Numbered from the stretch's first letter, positions 46,054 to 57,215 are shown. The stretch is DNA of 64,000 nucleotides from Nocardioides anomalus (GCF_011046535.1 NZ_CP049257.1:4154001-4218000); one strand, 5' to 3'. Notes: generated by a model not told the origin, from the sequence alone. Program-made: numbers and translations.

Positions 46054-46059
46054 TAGCGT
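46054..46059 (+). promoter_or_regulatory. -10 hexamer of acs
   Basis: TAGCGT, 34 bases before GTG 46094. Unlike its neighbours, acs thus has a short leader with a ribosome site (GAGGAG, 46078-46083). Confidence 0.45.
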
Positions 46060-46093
46060 GACGAGTGACACCCCGGACGAGGAGAGCGCACCT

Positions 46094-48079
<1,986 letters not shown>

Positions 48080-48141
48080 GCGGGCGCCCGGCCGGCGGCT
48101 CAGGCCTCCAGGACTAGACTGGGGGCAACCAGCTTCCGAGC

Positions 48142-48158
48142 CGGGCTCGTCGAGCCCG
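48142..48158. terminator. Hairpin downstream of acs
   Basis: CGGGCTCG-T-CGAGCCCG, 62 bases beyond the acs stop and 26 before the next gene. TAGACT at 48115-48120 could be a -10 for that gene, in which case this hairpin would lie in its leader rather than terminate acs. Confidence 0.4.
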
Positions 48159-48184
48159 CGAGGGCGGCGCGAAGGGTGGACGCC

Positions 48185-48640
48185 ATGACGGCGTCACCAG
48201 ACCAGGCCACCACCTCATCGACCGGGTCGCCGCGCGACCCGCTCCGGGTCCAGCTCCGAGACACCCCGGAAGCCGGTCACGTCGACGGCGGATGGTGGCC
48301 CCGGTCGCGCGACCTGCGGGCCGAGGCGGCCGACCTCATCGACCACCTGCCCACCGAGGTGGGCCGGGTGCACCGGCTGCTGTTCTCGCGGCCCGACTGG
48401 GACGACGGCGTGGTCGACGGCAAGGGCCGGCGCCGCATCGAGGCCGCCCGGGGTCCGGTCAAGACCGGGTCCTTCCCGGGCGACGACACCCACCAGATGA
48501 TCCTGGTCCTGGCCTCCGGCCGGCAGCTGCGGCTCCTGGTCATCCCCTCGGACACCGACCCCGCGGAGGCCGAGCAGCAGCTGCGCGCCGCGGCCGGCGC
48601 GACGCCCGCGGGGCGCGGCACCCAGGTCGACCGCACCTGA
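48185..48640 (+). CDS. DUF5994 family protein
   Basis: 151 residues. The actinobacterial DUF5994 pattern is present: DGGWWPRSRDLRAEAADL, GRVHRLLFSRPDW and DTHQMILVLASGRQLRLLVIP. It is cytosolic and of unknown function. ATG 48185 is chosen with GAAGGGTGG five bases upstream. Confidence 0.82.
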   Translation: MTASPDQATTSSTGSPRDPLRVQLRDTPEAGHVDGGWWPRSRDLRAEAADLIDHLPTEVGRVHRLLFSRPDWDDGVVDGKGRRRIEAARGPVKTGSFPGDDTHQMILVLASGRQLRLLVIPSDTDPAEAEQQLRAAAGATPAGRGTQVDRT

Positions 48641-48701
48641 CGCAGCGCCCCTCGTCCGGACCGGGTGGCGTGGCCGGGCGCGGGCCGGGAAGGATGACGG
48701 C

Positions 48702-49658
48702 GTGCGTGCGCCGAGCCTCCCCGCGACCGTCCTCGTCCCCGTCCTGGTCCTGGCCGGCACCCTCGTCGGTCCGCCGTCGCCGGCGCACGCGGCGACGACC
48801 TGCCGCGACCAGGCCGCCACGATCGAGGCGAGCGAGGGGACGGTCGAGGGCACGCCCGGTCCGGACGTCATCGTGGTGACCGGGACCAACACCAAGGTGC
48901 TGGCCGGTGAGGGCGACGACACGATCTGCGTCGTCGGCGGCGCGGGCGTGGTCGGCGTCGACGCCGGCCCGGGCAACGACGTCGTCGACACCACCGCGGC
49001 CGGCGTCCCGACCGACACCGTCCTCGGCCCGGGTGCGGACACCTTCACCGGCGGGCCGCAGAGCGACACGGTCCGCTCGTCGGGTGACGCCGCGACCGAC
49101 ACGGTGGCGACCGGCGCCGGGCGCGACACGTTCACGACGTACGCCAACGGGCCGGTCGTCGTGGACCTCGGGCCGGACGACGACATCCTCAGCTTCAACG
49201 CCACGGCCGGCACGGCGGGCAGCCAGCTCGACCTGGGCGACGGCAGCGACCTGCTGCTGGTCGAGGACGCGGTCGACCTCGCGATCGACCTGGCCGAGGG
49301 GACGCTGGTGCAGAAGGGCGTGGTCTCCAAGGCGGTCCACGCCGAGGACGTCCAGGCCTCGGGTCGCGACGTGGTCGTGCGCGGCGACGACTCCGACAAC
49401 GACGTGCGCGTCACCGGCTGCCGGGTCACGCTGTCCGGCGACGGCGGGAACGACGTGCTGGCCCAGATCGGCCAGCCGGCCCAGCCCGACCCCACGTGCA
49501 AGGTCAAGGCCACGCTGCGCGGTCAGGGCGGGAAGGACCGGCTGCGCGGGTTCTCCGGGCGCGACACGCTCATCGGCGGGCGCGGCCGGGACATCGCCAA
49601 CGGCGGCAGCGGCCGGGACCGGTGCAGCGCCGAGCGCGTCCGGCGCTGCGAGCGCTGA
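48702..49658 (+). CDS. Secreted RTX-like calcium-binding repeat protein
   Basis: 318 residues. A signal peptide is cleaved near AHA (about 30). The mature chain contains many degenerate GGxGxD-type nonapeptide elements (AGEGDD, GPGNDVVD, GAGRDTF, GDGGNDVL, GGRGRDIANGGSGRD), which in RTX proteins bind calcium in a beta-roll after export. No protease or lipase domain is attached. Cysteines near both ends may form disulfides. The function is unknown; surface adhesion or matrix is possible. Confidence 0.82.
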   Translation: MRAPSLPATVLVPVLVLAGTLVGPPSPAHAATTCRDQAATIEASEGTVEGTPGPDVIVVTGTNTKVLAGEGDDTICVVGGAGVVGVDAGPGNDVVDTTAAGVPTDTVLGPGADTFTGGPQSDTVRSSGDAATDTVATGAGRDTFTTYANGPVVVDLGPDDDILSFNATAGTAGSQLDLGDGSDLLLVEDAVDLAIDLAEGTLVQKGVVSKAVHAEDVQASGRDVVVRGDDSDNDVRVTGCRVTLSGDGGNDVLAQIGQPAQPDPTCKVKATLRGQGGKDRLRGFSGRDTLIGGRGRDIANGGSGRDRCSAERVRRCER

Positions 49659-49667
49659 CGAGGAGCC

Positions 49668-49976
49668 TCAGCGCGGCGGCCGGGTCTTGATGACCCCACC
49701 CTCGACCAGCCGTCGGCGGGCCCGGGTCAGCTTGTAGACCCAGATCGCGACCCCGGCCAGCACCCCGGTGTCGTCGATGAGCCCGAACGGCCCGAGGAGC
49801 ACCTCCGGCAGCACGTCGACCGGCAGCGCCAGGTAGAACAGCGCGCCCAGCATCGCGACCACGCCGCGCGGCGGGATCTTGAAGCGCCACATCAAGAACG
49901 CCACGACCAGCAGCCCGACGACCACGAGGACGCCCACCACGACGAGCACGATCCGCACGAGGTCGCTGACGTCCAC
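49668..49976 (-). CDS. DUF1232 membrane protein
   Basis: 102 residues. A first transmembrane helix (about 6-30) precedes the DUF1232 core LPVDVLPEVLLGPFGLIDDTGVL, which ends in a second helix. The acidic-Pro motif is typical of the YkvA-like family of unknown role. The gene is convergent with the RTX-like gene and divergent from the hydroxyacid oxidase. Confidence 0.85.
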   Translation of the reverse strand: MDVSDLVRIVLVVVGVLVVVGLLVVAFLMWRFKIPPRGVVAMLGALFYLALPVDVLPEVLLGPFGLIDDTGVLAGVAIWVYKLTRARRRLVEGGVIKTRPPR

Positions 49977-49981
49977 CCACC

Positions 49982-49987
49982 TAGTCT
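49982..49987 (+). promoter_or_regulatory. -10 hexamer of the hydroxyacid oxidase gene
   Basis: TAGTCT ends six bases before GTG 49994. Confidence 0.5.
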
Positions 49988-49993
49988 GACGCG

Positions 49994-51292
49994 GTGACGT
50001 CCGTCCCCGGCCTCGGCCGGCTCCGCCAGTCCGAGATCTACCGCGCCGGGGTGCTCGGCCGGCGCCCCGCCGTGCCCACCGACTTCGCCGAGCTCGAGCG
50101 CCGCGCGCGCGAGGCCTCGAGCGCCAAGGCCTGGGCGTACGTCGCGGGTGGGGCCGGTGAGGGCCGGACCATGCGCACCAACCGGGCGGCGTTCGACCGG
50201 TGGGCGGTGGTGCCGCGGATGGCGCACGGCCAGGCCACGCGGGACCTGTCCACCGAGCTGCTCGGGCGACGCCTGGACAGCCCGGTGCTGCTCGCGCCGG
50301 TGGGCGCGGGCGCGCTCATGGGCCGCGACAGCGACGTGCAGATCGCCCGGGCCGGGGCGGCCACCGGGACGCCGTACGTCTTCAGCAACCAGGGCTGCAA
50401 CCCGCTCGAGCAGACGGCGGCGGCGATGGGCGGGACGCCGTGGTGGTTCCAGCTCTACTGGAGCACCGACGAGGCGCTGGTGGACAGCCTCATCGGGCGG
50501 GCCGAGGACGCCGGCGCCAGCGCGCTGGTCGTCACCCTCGACACGACCACGCTCGGGTGGCGGCCGCAGGACCTCAACCTCGGGTCGCTGCCGTTCAGCC
50601 GGGGGCTGGGCATCGCGCAGTACACCTCCGACCCGCGCTTCCGCGACCTGGTGCGCCAGCGGGTGGCCGCGGTCCGCGACGGCACGCTCCCGGAGTCCGA
50701 CGTGGTGATCACCCTCGGCGCGATCCGCTCGCTGCTCTCGATCACCCGCGAGTTCCCGGGCCGCTTCCTGGACAACCTGCGCTCGCCCGAGCCGCGCGCG
50801 GCGGTCGAGACCTTCCTCGACATCTACTCCAACCCCGGGCTGAGCTGGGCGCACCTGGAGACGCTGCGCGAGCGGACCCGGCTGCCGGTGGTGCTCAAGG
50901 GGATCCTGCACCCCGACGACGCCCGGCGCGCGTACGACGTCGGGGCCGACGCGATCGTCGTGTCCAACCACGGCGGCCGCCAGGTCGACGGCGCCATCGC
51001 CTCGCTCGACGCGCTGGTGACGATCCGCGAGGAGGTCGGCGACGAGCCGACCGTGCTCCTCGACAGCGGGATCCGGACCGGCTCCGACGTCTTCACCGCT
51101 CTCGCCCTCGGTGCGGACGCGGTGCTGCTGGGCCGCCCCCACCTGTACGGCCTGGCCCTCGCCGGTCAGCGCGGCGTGGAGGAGGTCGTCCGCAACGTGC
51201 TCGCCGAGCTGGAGCTGACCATGGCCCTCACCGGTGCCGCCGACCTGGCCTCGGTCACCCGCGAGATGCTGGTGCCCAACCCGAGCGCGTAG
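49994..51292 (+). CDS. FMN-dependent alpha-hydroxyacid oxidase (lactate 2-monooxygenase-like)
   Basis: 432 residues, TIM-barrel flavoprotein. AYVAGGAGEGRTM near the N-terminus, the phosphate/FMN site and the signature SNHGGRQVDGA with the catalytic His are intact, as is the IRTGSDVFTALALGAD loop. The branch with an extended N-terminus is closest to lactate 2-monooxygenase. It would oxidise L-lactate or another 2-hydroxyacid to pyruvate or acetate, CO2 and water. With lctP and acs in the window it fits lactate use. The start is supported by the -10 at 49982. Confidence 0.9.
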   Translation: MTSVPGLGRLRQSEIYRAGVLGRRPAVPTDFAELERRAREASSAKAWAYVAGGAGEGRTMRTNRAAFDRWAVVPRMAHGQATRDLSTELLGRRLDSPVLLAPVGAGALMGRDSDVQIARAGAATGTPYVFSNQGCNPLEQTAAAMGGTPWWFQLYWSTDEALVDSLIGRAEDAGASALVVTLDTTTLGWRPQDLNLGSLPFSRGLGIAQYTSDPRFRDLVRQRVAAVRDGTLPESDVVITLGAIRSLLSITREFPGRFLDNLRSPEPRAAVETFLDIYSNPGLSWAHLETLRERTRLPVVLKGILHPDDARRAYDVGADAIVVSNHGGRQVDGAIASLDALVTIREEVGDEPTVLLDSGIRTGSDVFTALALGADAVLLGRPHLYGLALAGQRGVEEVVRNVLAELELTMALTGAADLASVTREMLVPNPSA

Positions 51293-51355
51293 TCTCCTGG
51301 GTGGTGCGCCGGGAAGTCTGGTCGGCAGTCTGCCGCCGACCCCGGAGCCGCCACC

Positions 51356-52655
51356 GTGACCGAGTCCCCCCGCCCGCCGTGGCCGCCTGTTCGAGCGCGG
51401 CTCGTGGCTCGAGAGCTCGCGCATCGCCGAGCTGCTGCGCGCCGAGACCGTCGGCGGGCTGCTGCTCATCACCGGGGCCGTCGTCGCCCTGGTCTGGGCC
51501 AACTCGCCGTGGAGTGAGGACTACGCGGCGCTGCGTGACTGGTCCATCGGGCCCGAGTCGCTGCACCTCCACCTGAGTCTCGGCACGTGGGCGGCCGATG
51601 GGCTGCTCGCGGTGTTCTTCTTCGTGGCCGGGCTCGAGCTCAAGCGCGAGTTCGTGGCCGGCGACCTGCGCGACCCGCGCCGGGCCGCGCTGCCCGTGGC
51701 GGCGGCGGTCGGCGGGATGGTCGTGCCCGCCCTGGTCTTCGTGGCCTGGAACGCCGGCGGGGACGGTGGGCTGCGGGGCTGGGCCATCCCGACCGCCACC
51801 GACATCGCCTTCGCCGTCGCGGTGCTCGCGGTGATCAGCACCCACCTGCCCGCCGGGCTGCGGACCTTCCTGCTCACCCTGGCCGTGGTCGACGACCTGC
51901 TGGCCATCACCGTGATCGCGTTCTTCTACACCGACGCGCTGCAGCCGCTCTACCTCCTGCTCGCCGCCGTGCCGCTCGGGCTGTTCGCGCTGCTCGTGCA
52001 GCGGCGCATCTTCCCCGCGTGGGCCCTGCTGCCGCTCGCGCTGCTGACCTGGGGGCTGGTGCACGCCTCGGGCGTCCACGCCACGGTCGCCGGCGTCCTG
52101 CTCGGCTTCACCGTCCCCGTCGTACGCCGGCGCGAGGGTCCGGGGCCCGGCCTGGCCGAGCACCTGGAGCACCTGGTGCGGCCCATCTCGGCCGGCGTCG
52201 CGGTCCCGGTCTTCGCCTTCTTCGCCGCCGGCGTCTCGGTCGGCGGCCTCAGCGGCCTCGCAGACTCGCTCCAGGACCGGGTCGCCCTCGGCATCGTCTT
52301 CGGCCTGGTGGTCGGCAAGGCGATCGGCATCGCCGGCTCGACGTACCTGCTCGCGCGCTTCACCCGAGCCGACCTCGACGACGAGCTGGCGTGGGTCGAC
52401 GTCATCGGCATGGCGCTGCTGGGCGGCATCGGCTTCACGGTGTCGCTGCTCATCGGCGAGCTGGCCTTCGGCACCGGCAGCGTGCGGGACGAGCACGTCA
52501 AGGTGGGGGTGCTCGCCGGGTCGCTCGTCGCGGCCCTCCTGGCCACGGTCGTGCTGCGGCTGCGCAACCGCACCTACCGCCGGTTGTGCGAGATCGAGGA
52601 GCGCGACGACGACCAGGACGGAGTCCCGGACGTGTACCAGCAGCGCGATGGGTAA
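51356..52655 (+). pseudogene. nhaA: Na+/H+ antiporter NhaA, frameshifted in a C6 run
   Basis: From GTG 51356 the frame runs V-T-E-S-P then meets C6 (51366-51371). Dropping one C joins it to [20 protein letters not shown], which leads without a start codon into [26 protein letters not shown] and GLELKREF, the NhaA core. The later [12 protein letters not shown] with the two transport aspartates (VVDDLLAI) and IGFTVSLLI are complete. Restored length is 432 residues. No ATG, GTG or TTG exists in the second frame between 51360 and 51612, so translation would not reach the first helices unless the run is C5. Confidence 0.88.
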
Positions 52656-52658
52656 CCT
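52653..52658 (+). promoter_or_regulatory. -10 hexamer of the holin-like gene
   Basis: TAACCT overlaps the nhaA stop codon and ends six bases before ATG 52665. Confidence 0.5.
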
Positions 52659-52664
52659 CAGGGC

Positions 52665-53096
52665 ATGGTCCACGACCCGGCGGGGAGCCCTCGCACGCCT
52701 GCGCAGCCCTCACCGGACGACCCGACGATCGGGAAGCTGGTCGCCGACGCCACCCGCGACATCTCCACGCTGGTCTCCAAGGAGATCGAGCTGGCCAAGT
52801 CCGAGCTCAAGGTCAGCGTCAAGGCCGGCGGCCTCGGCGTCGGGCTGCTCGCCGGCGCGGCGTTCCTGGCCGTGCTCGGCGTCATCATGCTGTCGTTCAC
52901 GATCGTCTACTTCATCCACTGGAACGGCAGCGGCCTCTCGCTGCACTGGGCCTACCTGATCGTGACGGGCTTCTGGTTCGCCCTCGTCGCGCTGCTCGCC
53001 TTCGTCGGCATCAGGAAGCTCAAGCAGGTCGGGCCGCCGGAGAAGGCGATCGAGCAGGGCAAGGGCATCCCCCGCGCCCTCAAGGGCAAGGCCTAG
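52665..53096 (+). CDS. Holin-superfamily/DUF1469 membrane protein
   Basis: 143 residues. An N-terminal amphipathic region (TIGKLVADATRDISTLVSKEIELAKSEL in family style) precedes two transmembrane helices and a basic tail. This is the Phage_holin_3_6 (actinobacterial holin) family; it is chromosomal and not part of a prophage. A homologue lies just before marP in mycobacteria too. Role unknown. It is convergent with marP, with seven bases between the stops. Confidence 0.85.
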   Translation: MVHDPAGSPRTPAQPSPDDPTIGKLVADATRDISTLVSKEIELAKSELKVSVKAGGLGVGLLAGAAFLAVLGVIMLSFTIVYFIHWNGSGLSLHWAYLIVTGFWFALVALLAFVGIRKLKQVGPPEKAIEQGKGIPRALKGKA

Positions 53097-53103
53097 GCGC
53101 GGC

Positions 53104-54291
53104 CTACCCGGCACAACCCTGGGTCGAGACCTCCTGGGTCGCGGTCCTGCCCTCGGCGGCGGCGTCGCGGACCTGGTCCGCGGTGAGCGCGTAGCCGGTG
53201 TCGTCGTCGGTGACCGAGGCGGCGAAGACCACGCCGGCGACCTGGCCGCGTGAGTCCACGATCGGACCCCCGCTGTTGCCGGGACGGACCAGGCCGCGCA
53301 GGGAGTAGACGTCGCGGATGACGGTGCCCTCGCCGTAGATGTCGGGTGAGCGCAGGCGCTGCACGGCGCGGACGCGCCCGGACTCGATGTCGAACGGGCC
53401 GTCCTGCGGGTAGCCCAGGATCGCGACGTCGTCCTTGGGCTGGGTGGGCTCGCCCTCGCGGGTGAACCGCAGCGGCGGCACCTCGCCGCTGTCGAACTCC
53501 AGCACCGCCACGTCGAGCTCGGGGTCGTAGAACACGGTCGTGGCGTCGACCGCGTCGTCGGCGCTGACGTAGACCTGGGGGTCGTCGACGCCGGCGACGA
53601 CGTGGGCGTTGGTGATGAGCCGCCCGTCGGCGTACACGAAGCCGGAGCCCTCGACGCCGCGCCCGCAGTCGTTGGTGCCGCGGACCTTGAGGACGCTGGC
53701 GCCGGCCCGGGTGACGTCGGGGTCGCGCTTCATCCGGGCGTCGCCGGGCTGGACCTCGACGATCCGCTCGGGCGAGAACGGCTCCAGGTAGCGCGGGAAG
53801 AACGTCGTCCCCACCACGTTGTTGAACGCGTCGAGCACGCCGCCGGCGCGCGCCGGTAGGACCTCGTTGACCTTGGCCAGCACGGCGGAGCTGCGCACCA
53901 GTGGGGTCACGCCGTCGATGCGGGTGCCCGAGACCGCGACGCCGAGGGCCCAGGCCACGACCAGCACCGCGAGGCCGCTGAGCACCGCGCCTCCGATCGC
54001 GTCGATCACGCGCGCCGGCTGCCAGGTGATGACGTCGCGGATCCGCGCGCCGGCGAACTGGAGCAGCGCCTGGCCCAGGCACGCGCCGAGGATGACGATG
54101 AACAGCGCGCCCAGCGAGACCAGCAGCGACGGGTCGGCGTCGCCCAGCGCGATCGGCGCCAGCCAGACGCCGAGGAGCCCGCCCAGCAGCAGGCCGGCGG
54201 TGGCGAAGGCGCCGGTGACGAAGCCCTGCCAGTAGCCCGAGAGCGCGTAGGCCAGGACGAGCACGACGAGCAGCCAGTCGAGGGTGTTCAC
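53104..54291 (-). CDS. marP: Acid-resistance periplasmic serine protease MarP
   Basis: 395 residues. Four transmembrane helices (about 5-120) anchor a trypsin-like extracytoplasmic domain. The catalytic triad is H230 (TNAHVVAG), D260 (ELDVAVLE) and S340 (RPGNSGGP). C209 and C393 match the redox-sensitive disulfide of mycobacterial MarP (C214-C395), which activates the enzyme under oxidative or acid stress. The GTG at 54291 overlaps the NUDIX gene by four bases, so marP is the last gene of the nth-tlpA-NUDIX-marP operon. Confidence 0.95.
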   Translation of the reverse strand: MNTLDWLLVVLVLAYALSGYWQGFVTGAFATAGLLLGGLLGVWLAPIALGDADPSLLVSLGALFIVILGACLGQALLQFAGARIRDVITWQPARVIDAIGGAVLSGLAVLVVAWALGVAVSGTRIDGVTPLVRSSAVLAKVNEVLPARAGGVLDAFNNVVGTTFFPRYLEPFSPERIVEVQPGDARMKRDPDVTRAGASVLKVRGTNDCGRGVEGSGFVYADGRLITNAHVVAGVDDPQVYVSADDAVDATTVFYDPELDVAVLEFDSGEVPPLRFTREGEPTQPKDDVAILGYPQDGPFDIESGRVRAVQRLRSPDIYGEGTVIRDVYSLRGLVRPGNSGGPIVDSRGQVAGVVFAASVTDDDTGYALTADQVRDAAAEGRTATQEVSTQGCAG

Positions 54292-55001
54292 CGCAGCCCC
54301 CGCCGCTGCTCGAACTCGGTGTTGGGCTGCACCTGCTCGCGGTCGACCGGCCGGCCGGCGAGCATGTAGTCGGGCAGCGGGTGCTCGGGGGCGTCGGGGA
54401 GGTCCTCGATCCAGCCGAGGAACTCGAACAGCCGGGCGATCACGCCGGCGGTGAAGCCCCAGCAGATGACGTCGTGGTCGTCGCCGATGAGGAAGCCCGG
54501 TCCGCGCCAGCCGTTGGGCGCGCGCACGGTGATGCGGTACGCCGGGTCGCGCAGCTCGCGCAGCGGGGCCCGCCAGACCGCGTGCACCTCCTCCGGCGAG
54601 ACGGTGCTGACCGGGGACGGGTCGCGCCACCAGGCCAGGACCGGCGTGACCGCGAAGTTGCTGACCGGCACCCACAGCGGTGGCAGCTGGGCGAAGACGT
54701 CCACGCCGTCGCGGTCCAGCCCGGTCTCCTCCCAGGCCTCGCGCAGCGCGGCCTGCTCGGGCGTCTCGCCCGGGTCGAGCGAGCCGCCCGGGAACGAGAC
54801 CTGGCCGGGGTGGGAGCGCATGGTGTGGTTGCGCTCGGTGAGCAGCAGGTCGGGCCCGTGCGCGCCCTCGCCGAAGAGCATGAGCACCGCGCTCTCGCGG
54901 GTCTCGTCCTCCTCCGGTGGCATGAAGCGGGTGAGGTCGTGGACGGTGATGGAGCTCGCGGCCTCCTCGACCGGCCGCAGCCAGTCGGGCAGGTTGCTCA
55001 C
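54288..55001 (-). CDS. NUDIX hydrolase, CoA pyrophosphatase type
   Basis: 237 residues. The NUDIX box is complete (GGSLDPGETPEQAALREAWEETG shortened here to GETPEQAALREAWEETG), and the CoA-type upstream LLTERNHTMRSHPGQVSFPGG is typical of NudL/YeaB. It would split CoA or oxidised CoA into 3',5'-ADP and phosphopantetheine. It overlaps tlpA-like and marP by four bases. Matches Rv3672c by position. Confidence 0.9.
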   Translation of the reverse strand: MSNLPDWLRPVEEAASSITVHDLTRFMPPEEDETRESAVLMLFGEGAHGPDLLLTERNHTMRSHPGQVSFPGGSLDPGETPEQAALREAWEETGLDRDGVDVFAQLPPLWVPVSNFAVTPVLAWWRDPSPVSTVSPEEVHAVWRAPLRELRDPAYRITVRAPNGWRGPGFLIGDDHDVICWGFTAGVIARLFEFLGWIEDLPDAPEHPLPDYMLAGRPVDREQVQPNTEFEQRRGLR

Positions 55002-55615
55002 AGAGCGACCCCGAGGTGCTCCTCGACCAGGTCGACGATCTGCGCCTCGCTGTCGAGGCCGCCGAACTCGCGGTGCGCGATCGCGCCGTCGGCGTCCACG
55101 AAGACGAGCATGGGCATGCCCGGGATCTTGGCGAACTCGTCGAACTGCTGCACGTCGCCACCCGGGTCCGCCAGCGAGGGGTAGGTCACGCCGCGCTCCT
55201 GCATCTGCTCGAGCGCGCTGGCGGGGTACTGGTCCTGGTAGTCGACGGCGAGCAGCGGCACCTGGTCGGCGTAGTCGTCGGCGAAGGCCTGCAGCGCCGG
55301 CATCTCCTCGGCGCACGGACCGCACCAGGACCCCCAGAAACTGAGCAGCATCGGCCCCTTGAGGCTCGCCAGGTCCACGGCCGTGCCGCCGCCGAGGCAG
55401 GGCAGCGTGAGCGACGGCAGCTCGCCCCCACCCCGGCCGGGCGTGCAGTCGGCGATCCCGGCCGCGGCCTTGGCCTCGCGCAGTGCGGGGGTGTCGACGT
55501 CGACCTTGCTCGCGGCGACCGGGCGGTTGTCGAGCGTGATGCCCTGCGGCTTGCTGTCGCCGGTGCAGGCGGTGAGCAGGCAGACCAGGGCCGCCAGCGC
55601 CGCGAGCAGCCTCAC
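54998..55615 (-). CDS. TlpA-like thioredoxin lipoprotein
   Basis: 205 residues. A short signal peptide ends in lipobox LTAC (C17). The thioredoxin-like domain has the redox motif FWGSWCGPC (C98, C101) with the cis-Pro region GMPMLV. Two more cysteines (C57, C73) lie ahead of it. It acts outside the membrane, reducing or exchanging disulfides; MarP in the same operon depends on a disulfide, so a functional link is plausible. It overlaps nth and the NUDIX gene by four bases. Confidence 0.9.
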   Translation of the reverse strand: MRLLAALAALVCLLTACTGDSKPQGITLDNRPVAASKVDVDTPALREAKAAAGIADCTPGRGGGELPSLTLPCLGGGTAVDLASLKGPMLLSFWGSWCGPCAEEMPALQAFADDYADQVPLLAVDYQDQYPASALEQMQERGVTYPSLADPGGDVQQFDEFAKIPGMPMLVFVDADGAIAHREFGGLDSEAQIVDLVEEHLGVAL

Positions 55616-56358
55616 GCGCGGCCCTCGGTGCGCAGCAGCTTCTCGGCCGTCGCGCGGTCGGTCGGGCCCTCGCCGTACGACGGGCACCAGCGCGCGATGG
55701 GGCACGCACCGCACGCCGGTCGCTGGGCGTGGCAGCAGCGGCGCCCGTGCCAGATCAGGTGGTGGCAGAGCATCACCCAGTCCTTCTTGGGGAACAGCGC
55801 GCCGACCGCGTGCTCGACCTTGACCGGGTCGGTCTCCTCGGTCCAGCCGAAGCGGCGCGCCAACCGCCCGAAGTGGGTGTCGACGGTGATGCCGGGGATG
55901 CCGAAGGCGTTGCCGAGCACGACGTTGGCCGTCTTGCGGCCCACGCCCGGGAGCTTGACCAGCTCGGTGAGCTTGGCCGGGACCTGGCCGTCGTGGTGCT
56001 CGACGAGGGAGGCGCTCAGCTTGAGCAGCGACTCGGTCTTGGCCCGGAAGAAGCCGAGCGGGCCGACGATCTGCTCGAGGTGCTCGCGGTCGGCGGCGGC
56101 CATCGCCTTGGCGTCGGGGTAGGCCGCGAACAGGGTCGGGCGGACCTGGTTGACCCGCTTGTCGGTGGTCTGCGCGCTGAGCACCGTGACGACGAGGAGC
56201 TGGAACGGGTCGTCGAAGTCGAGCTCGATGGTGGCGTCGGGGTAGGTCTGGCCGAGCACCCGGTCGATCTTGCGGGCGCGGCGCACCAGACTGGTGTGGC
56301 TCTCCCCCGCGAAGCGACCGGCCGGCGGGGGGACCGCGGCGGACTGGGGGTCGGGCAC
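55612..56358 (-). CDS. nth: Endonuclease III
   Basis: 248 residues. DNA glycosylase/AP lyase for oxidised pyrimidines. The HhH motif LPGVGRKTANVVLG carries catalytic K142, TVDTHFGR holds D160, and the [4Fe-4S] cluster cysteines are C209, C216, C219 and C225 (C-x6-C-x2-C-x5-C). GTG 56358 is chosen because TATCCT ends six bases upstream and the length agrees with the mycobacterial enzyme. It is the first gene of a four-gene operon ending with marP. Confidence 0.96.
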   Translation of the reverse strand: MPDPQSAAVPPPAGRFAGESHTSLVRRARKIDRVLGQTYPDATIELDFDDPFQLLVVTVLSAQTTDKRVNQVRPTLFAAYPDAKAMAAADREHLEQIVGPLGFFRAKTESLLKLSASLVEHHDGQVPAKLTELVKLPGVGRKTANVVLGNAFGIPGITVDTHFGRLARRFGWTEETDPVKVEHAVGALFPKKDWVMLCHHLIWHGRRCCHAQRPACGACPIARWCPSYGEGPTDRATAEKLLRTEGRA

Positions 56359-56364
56359 CGCACC

Positions 56365-56370
56365 AGGATA
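56365..56370 (-). promoter_or_regulatory. -10 hexamer of the nth-marP operon
   Basis: TATCCT on the minus strand ends six bases before GTG 56358, implying a leaderless operon message. Confidence 0.55.
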
Positions 56371-56537
56371 GGTCCGGGCACCCCCCGTTCCAGCGTCGGC
56401 GCACGGCCCCGGACCACGGCCCGACCCGCCCACCAGCCGGGTCGGTGGTTCCTGTGACCCAGACCACTGGATAGGATTCCGAGCGGCCGACGGTGCCGCG
56501 TGCCCGCCGAGCCTCGGAGCGACCAGCGGAGGACCCA

Positions 56538-57215
56538 GTGGACAACGACGTGCTTCGCCAAGCGCCGCTCTTCAGCGCGCTCGACGACGAGGCGGCCACC
56601 GCGCTGCGCTCCTCGATGGGCGAGGCCCGCCTGCGCCGCGGGGACGTGCTGTTCCACGAGGGCGACTCCGGTGACAAGCTCTACATCGTCCTGGAGGGCA
56701 AGGTGAAGCTCGGCCGCACCTCCTCCGACGGCCGCGAGAACCTCCTGGCCATCCTCGGCCCCGGCCAGATGTTCGGTGAGCTCTCGCTCTTCGACCCCGG
56801 TCCGCGCTCGGCCACCGTCACCGCCGTCACCGACACGACGTTCGCCTCGCTGTCCCACGAGGACCTGCTGCGCTGGCTCGAGGGCCGCCCGGTCGTGGCC
56901 CGCGGCCTGCTGGCCCAGCTGGCCGGTCGCCTGCGCAAGGCCAACGACGTGGTGGCCGACCTGGTCTTCTCCGACGTGCCCGGCCGCGTGGCCAAGGCGC
57001 TGCTCGACCTGGCCGACCGCTTCGGCCGCACCGCCGACGACGGCGTGCACGTCCACCACGACCTCACCCAGGAGGAGCTGGCCCAGCTGGTCGGCGCCTC
57101 CCGCGAGACCGTCAACAAGGCGCTGGCCGACTTCGCCTCCCGCGGCTGGCTGCGCCTCGAGCCCCGCTCGGTCGTGATCATGGACGTCGAGCGGCTGGCC
57201 CGCCGCGCCCGCTGA
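56538..57215 (+). CDS. crp: CRP/FNR-family global regulator (GlxR/Crp type)
   Basis: 225 residues. The cyclic-nucleotide domain (residues 1-110; GDVLFHEGDSGDKLYIVLEG, FGELSLFDPGPRSATV) has the phosphate-binding Arg-Ser pair, so cAMP binding is expected. The C-terminal HTH is TQEELAQLVGASRETVNKAL. It is the orthologue in position of Rv3676. GGAGG five bases upstream fixes GTG 56538. TGTGACCCAGACCACT at 56453-56468 is a partial self-site (8 of 10). Candidate targets in the window include lctP. Confidence 0.93.
   Translation: MDNDVLRQAPLFSALDDEAATALRSSMGEARLRRGDVLFHEGDSGDKLYIVLEGKVKLGRTSSDGRENLLAILGPGQMFGELSLFDPGPRSATVTAVTDTTFASLSHEDLLRWLEGRPVVARGLLAQLAGRLRKANDVVADLVFSDVPGRVAKALLDLADRFGRTADDGVHVHHDLTQEELAQLVGASRETVNKALADFASRGWLRLEPRSVVIMDVERLARRAR

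Noticed and set aside
52665..53096. Holin-like protein as a sign of a prophage
   Set aside because: No other phage genes or attachment sites are near; the family is a chromosomal actinobacterial one found before marP.
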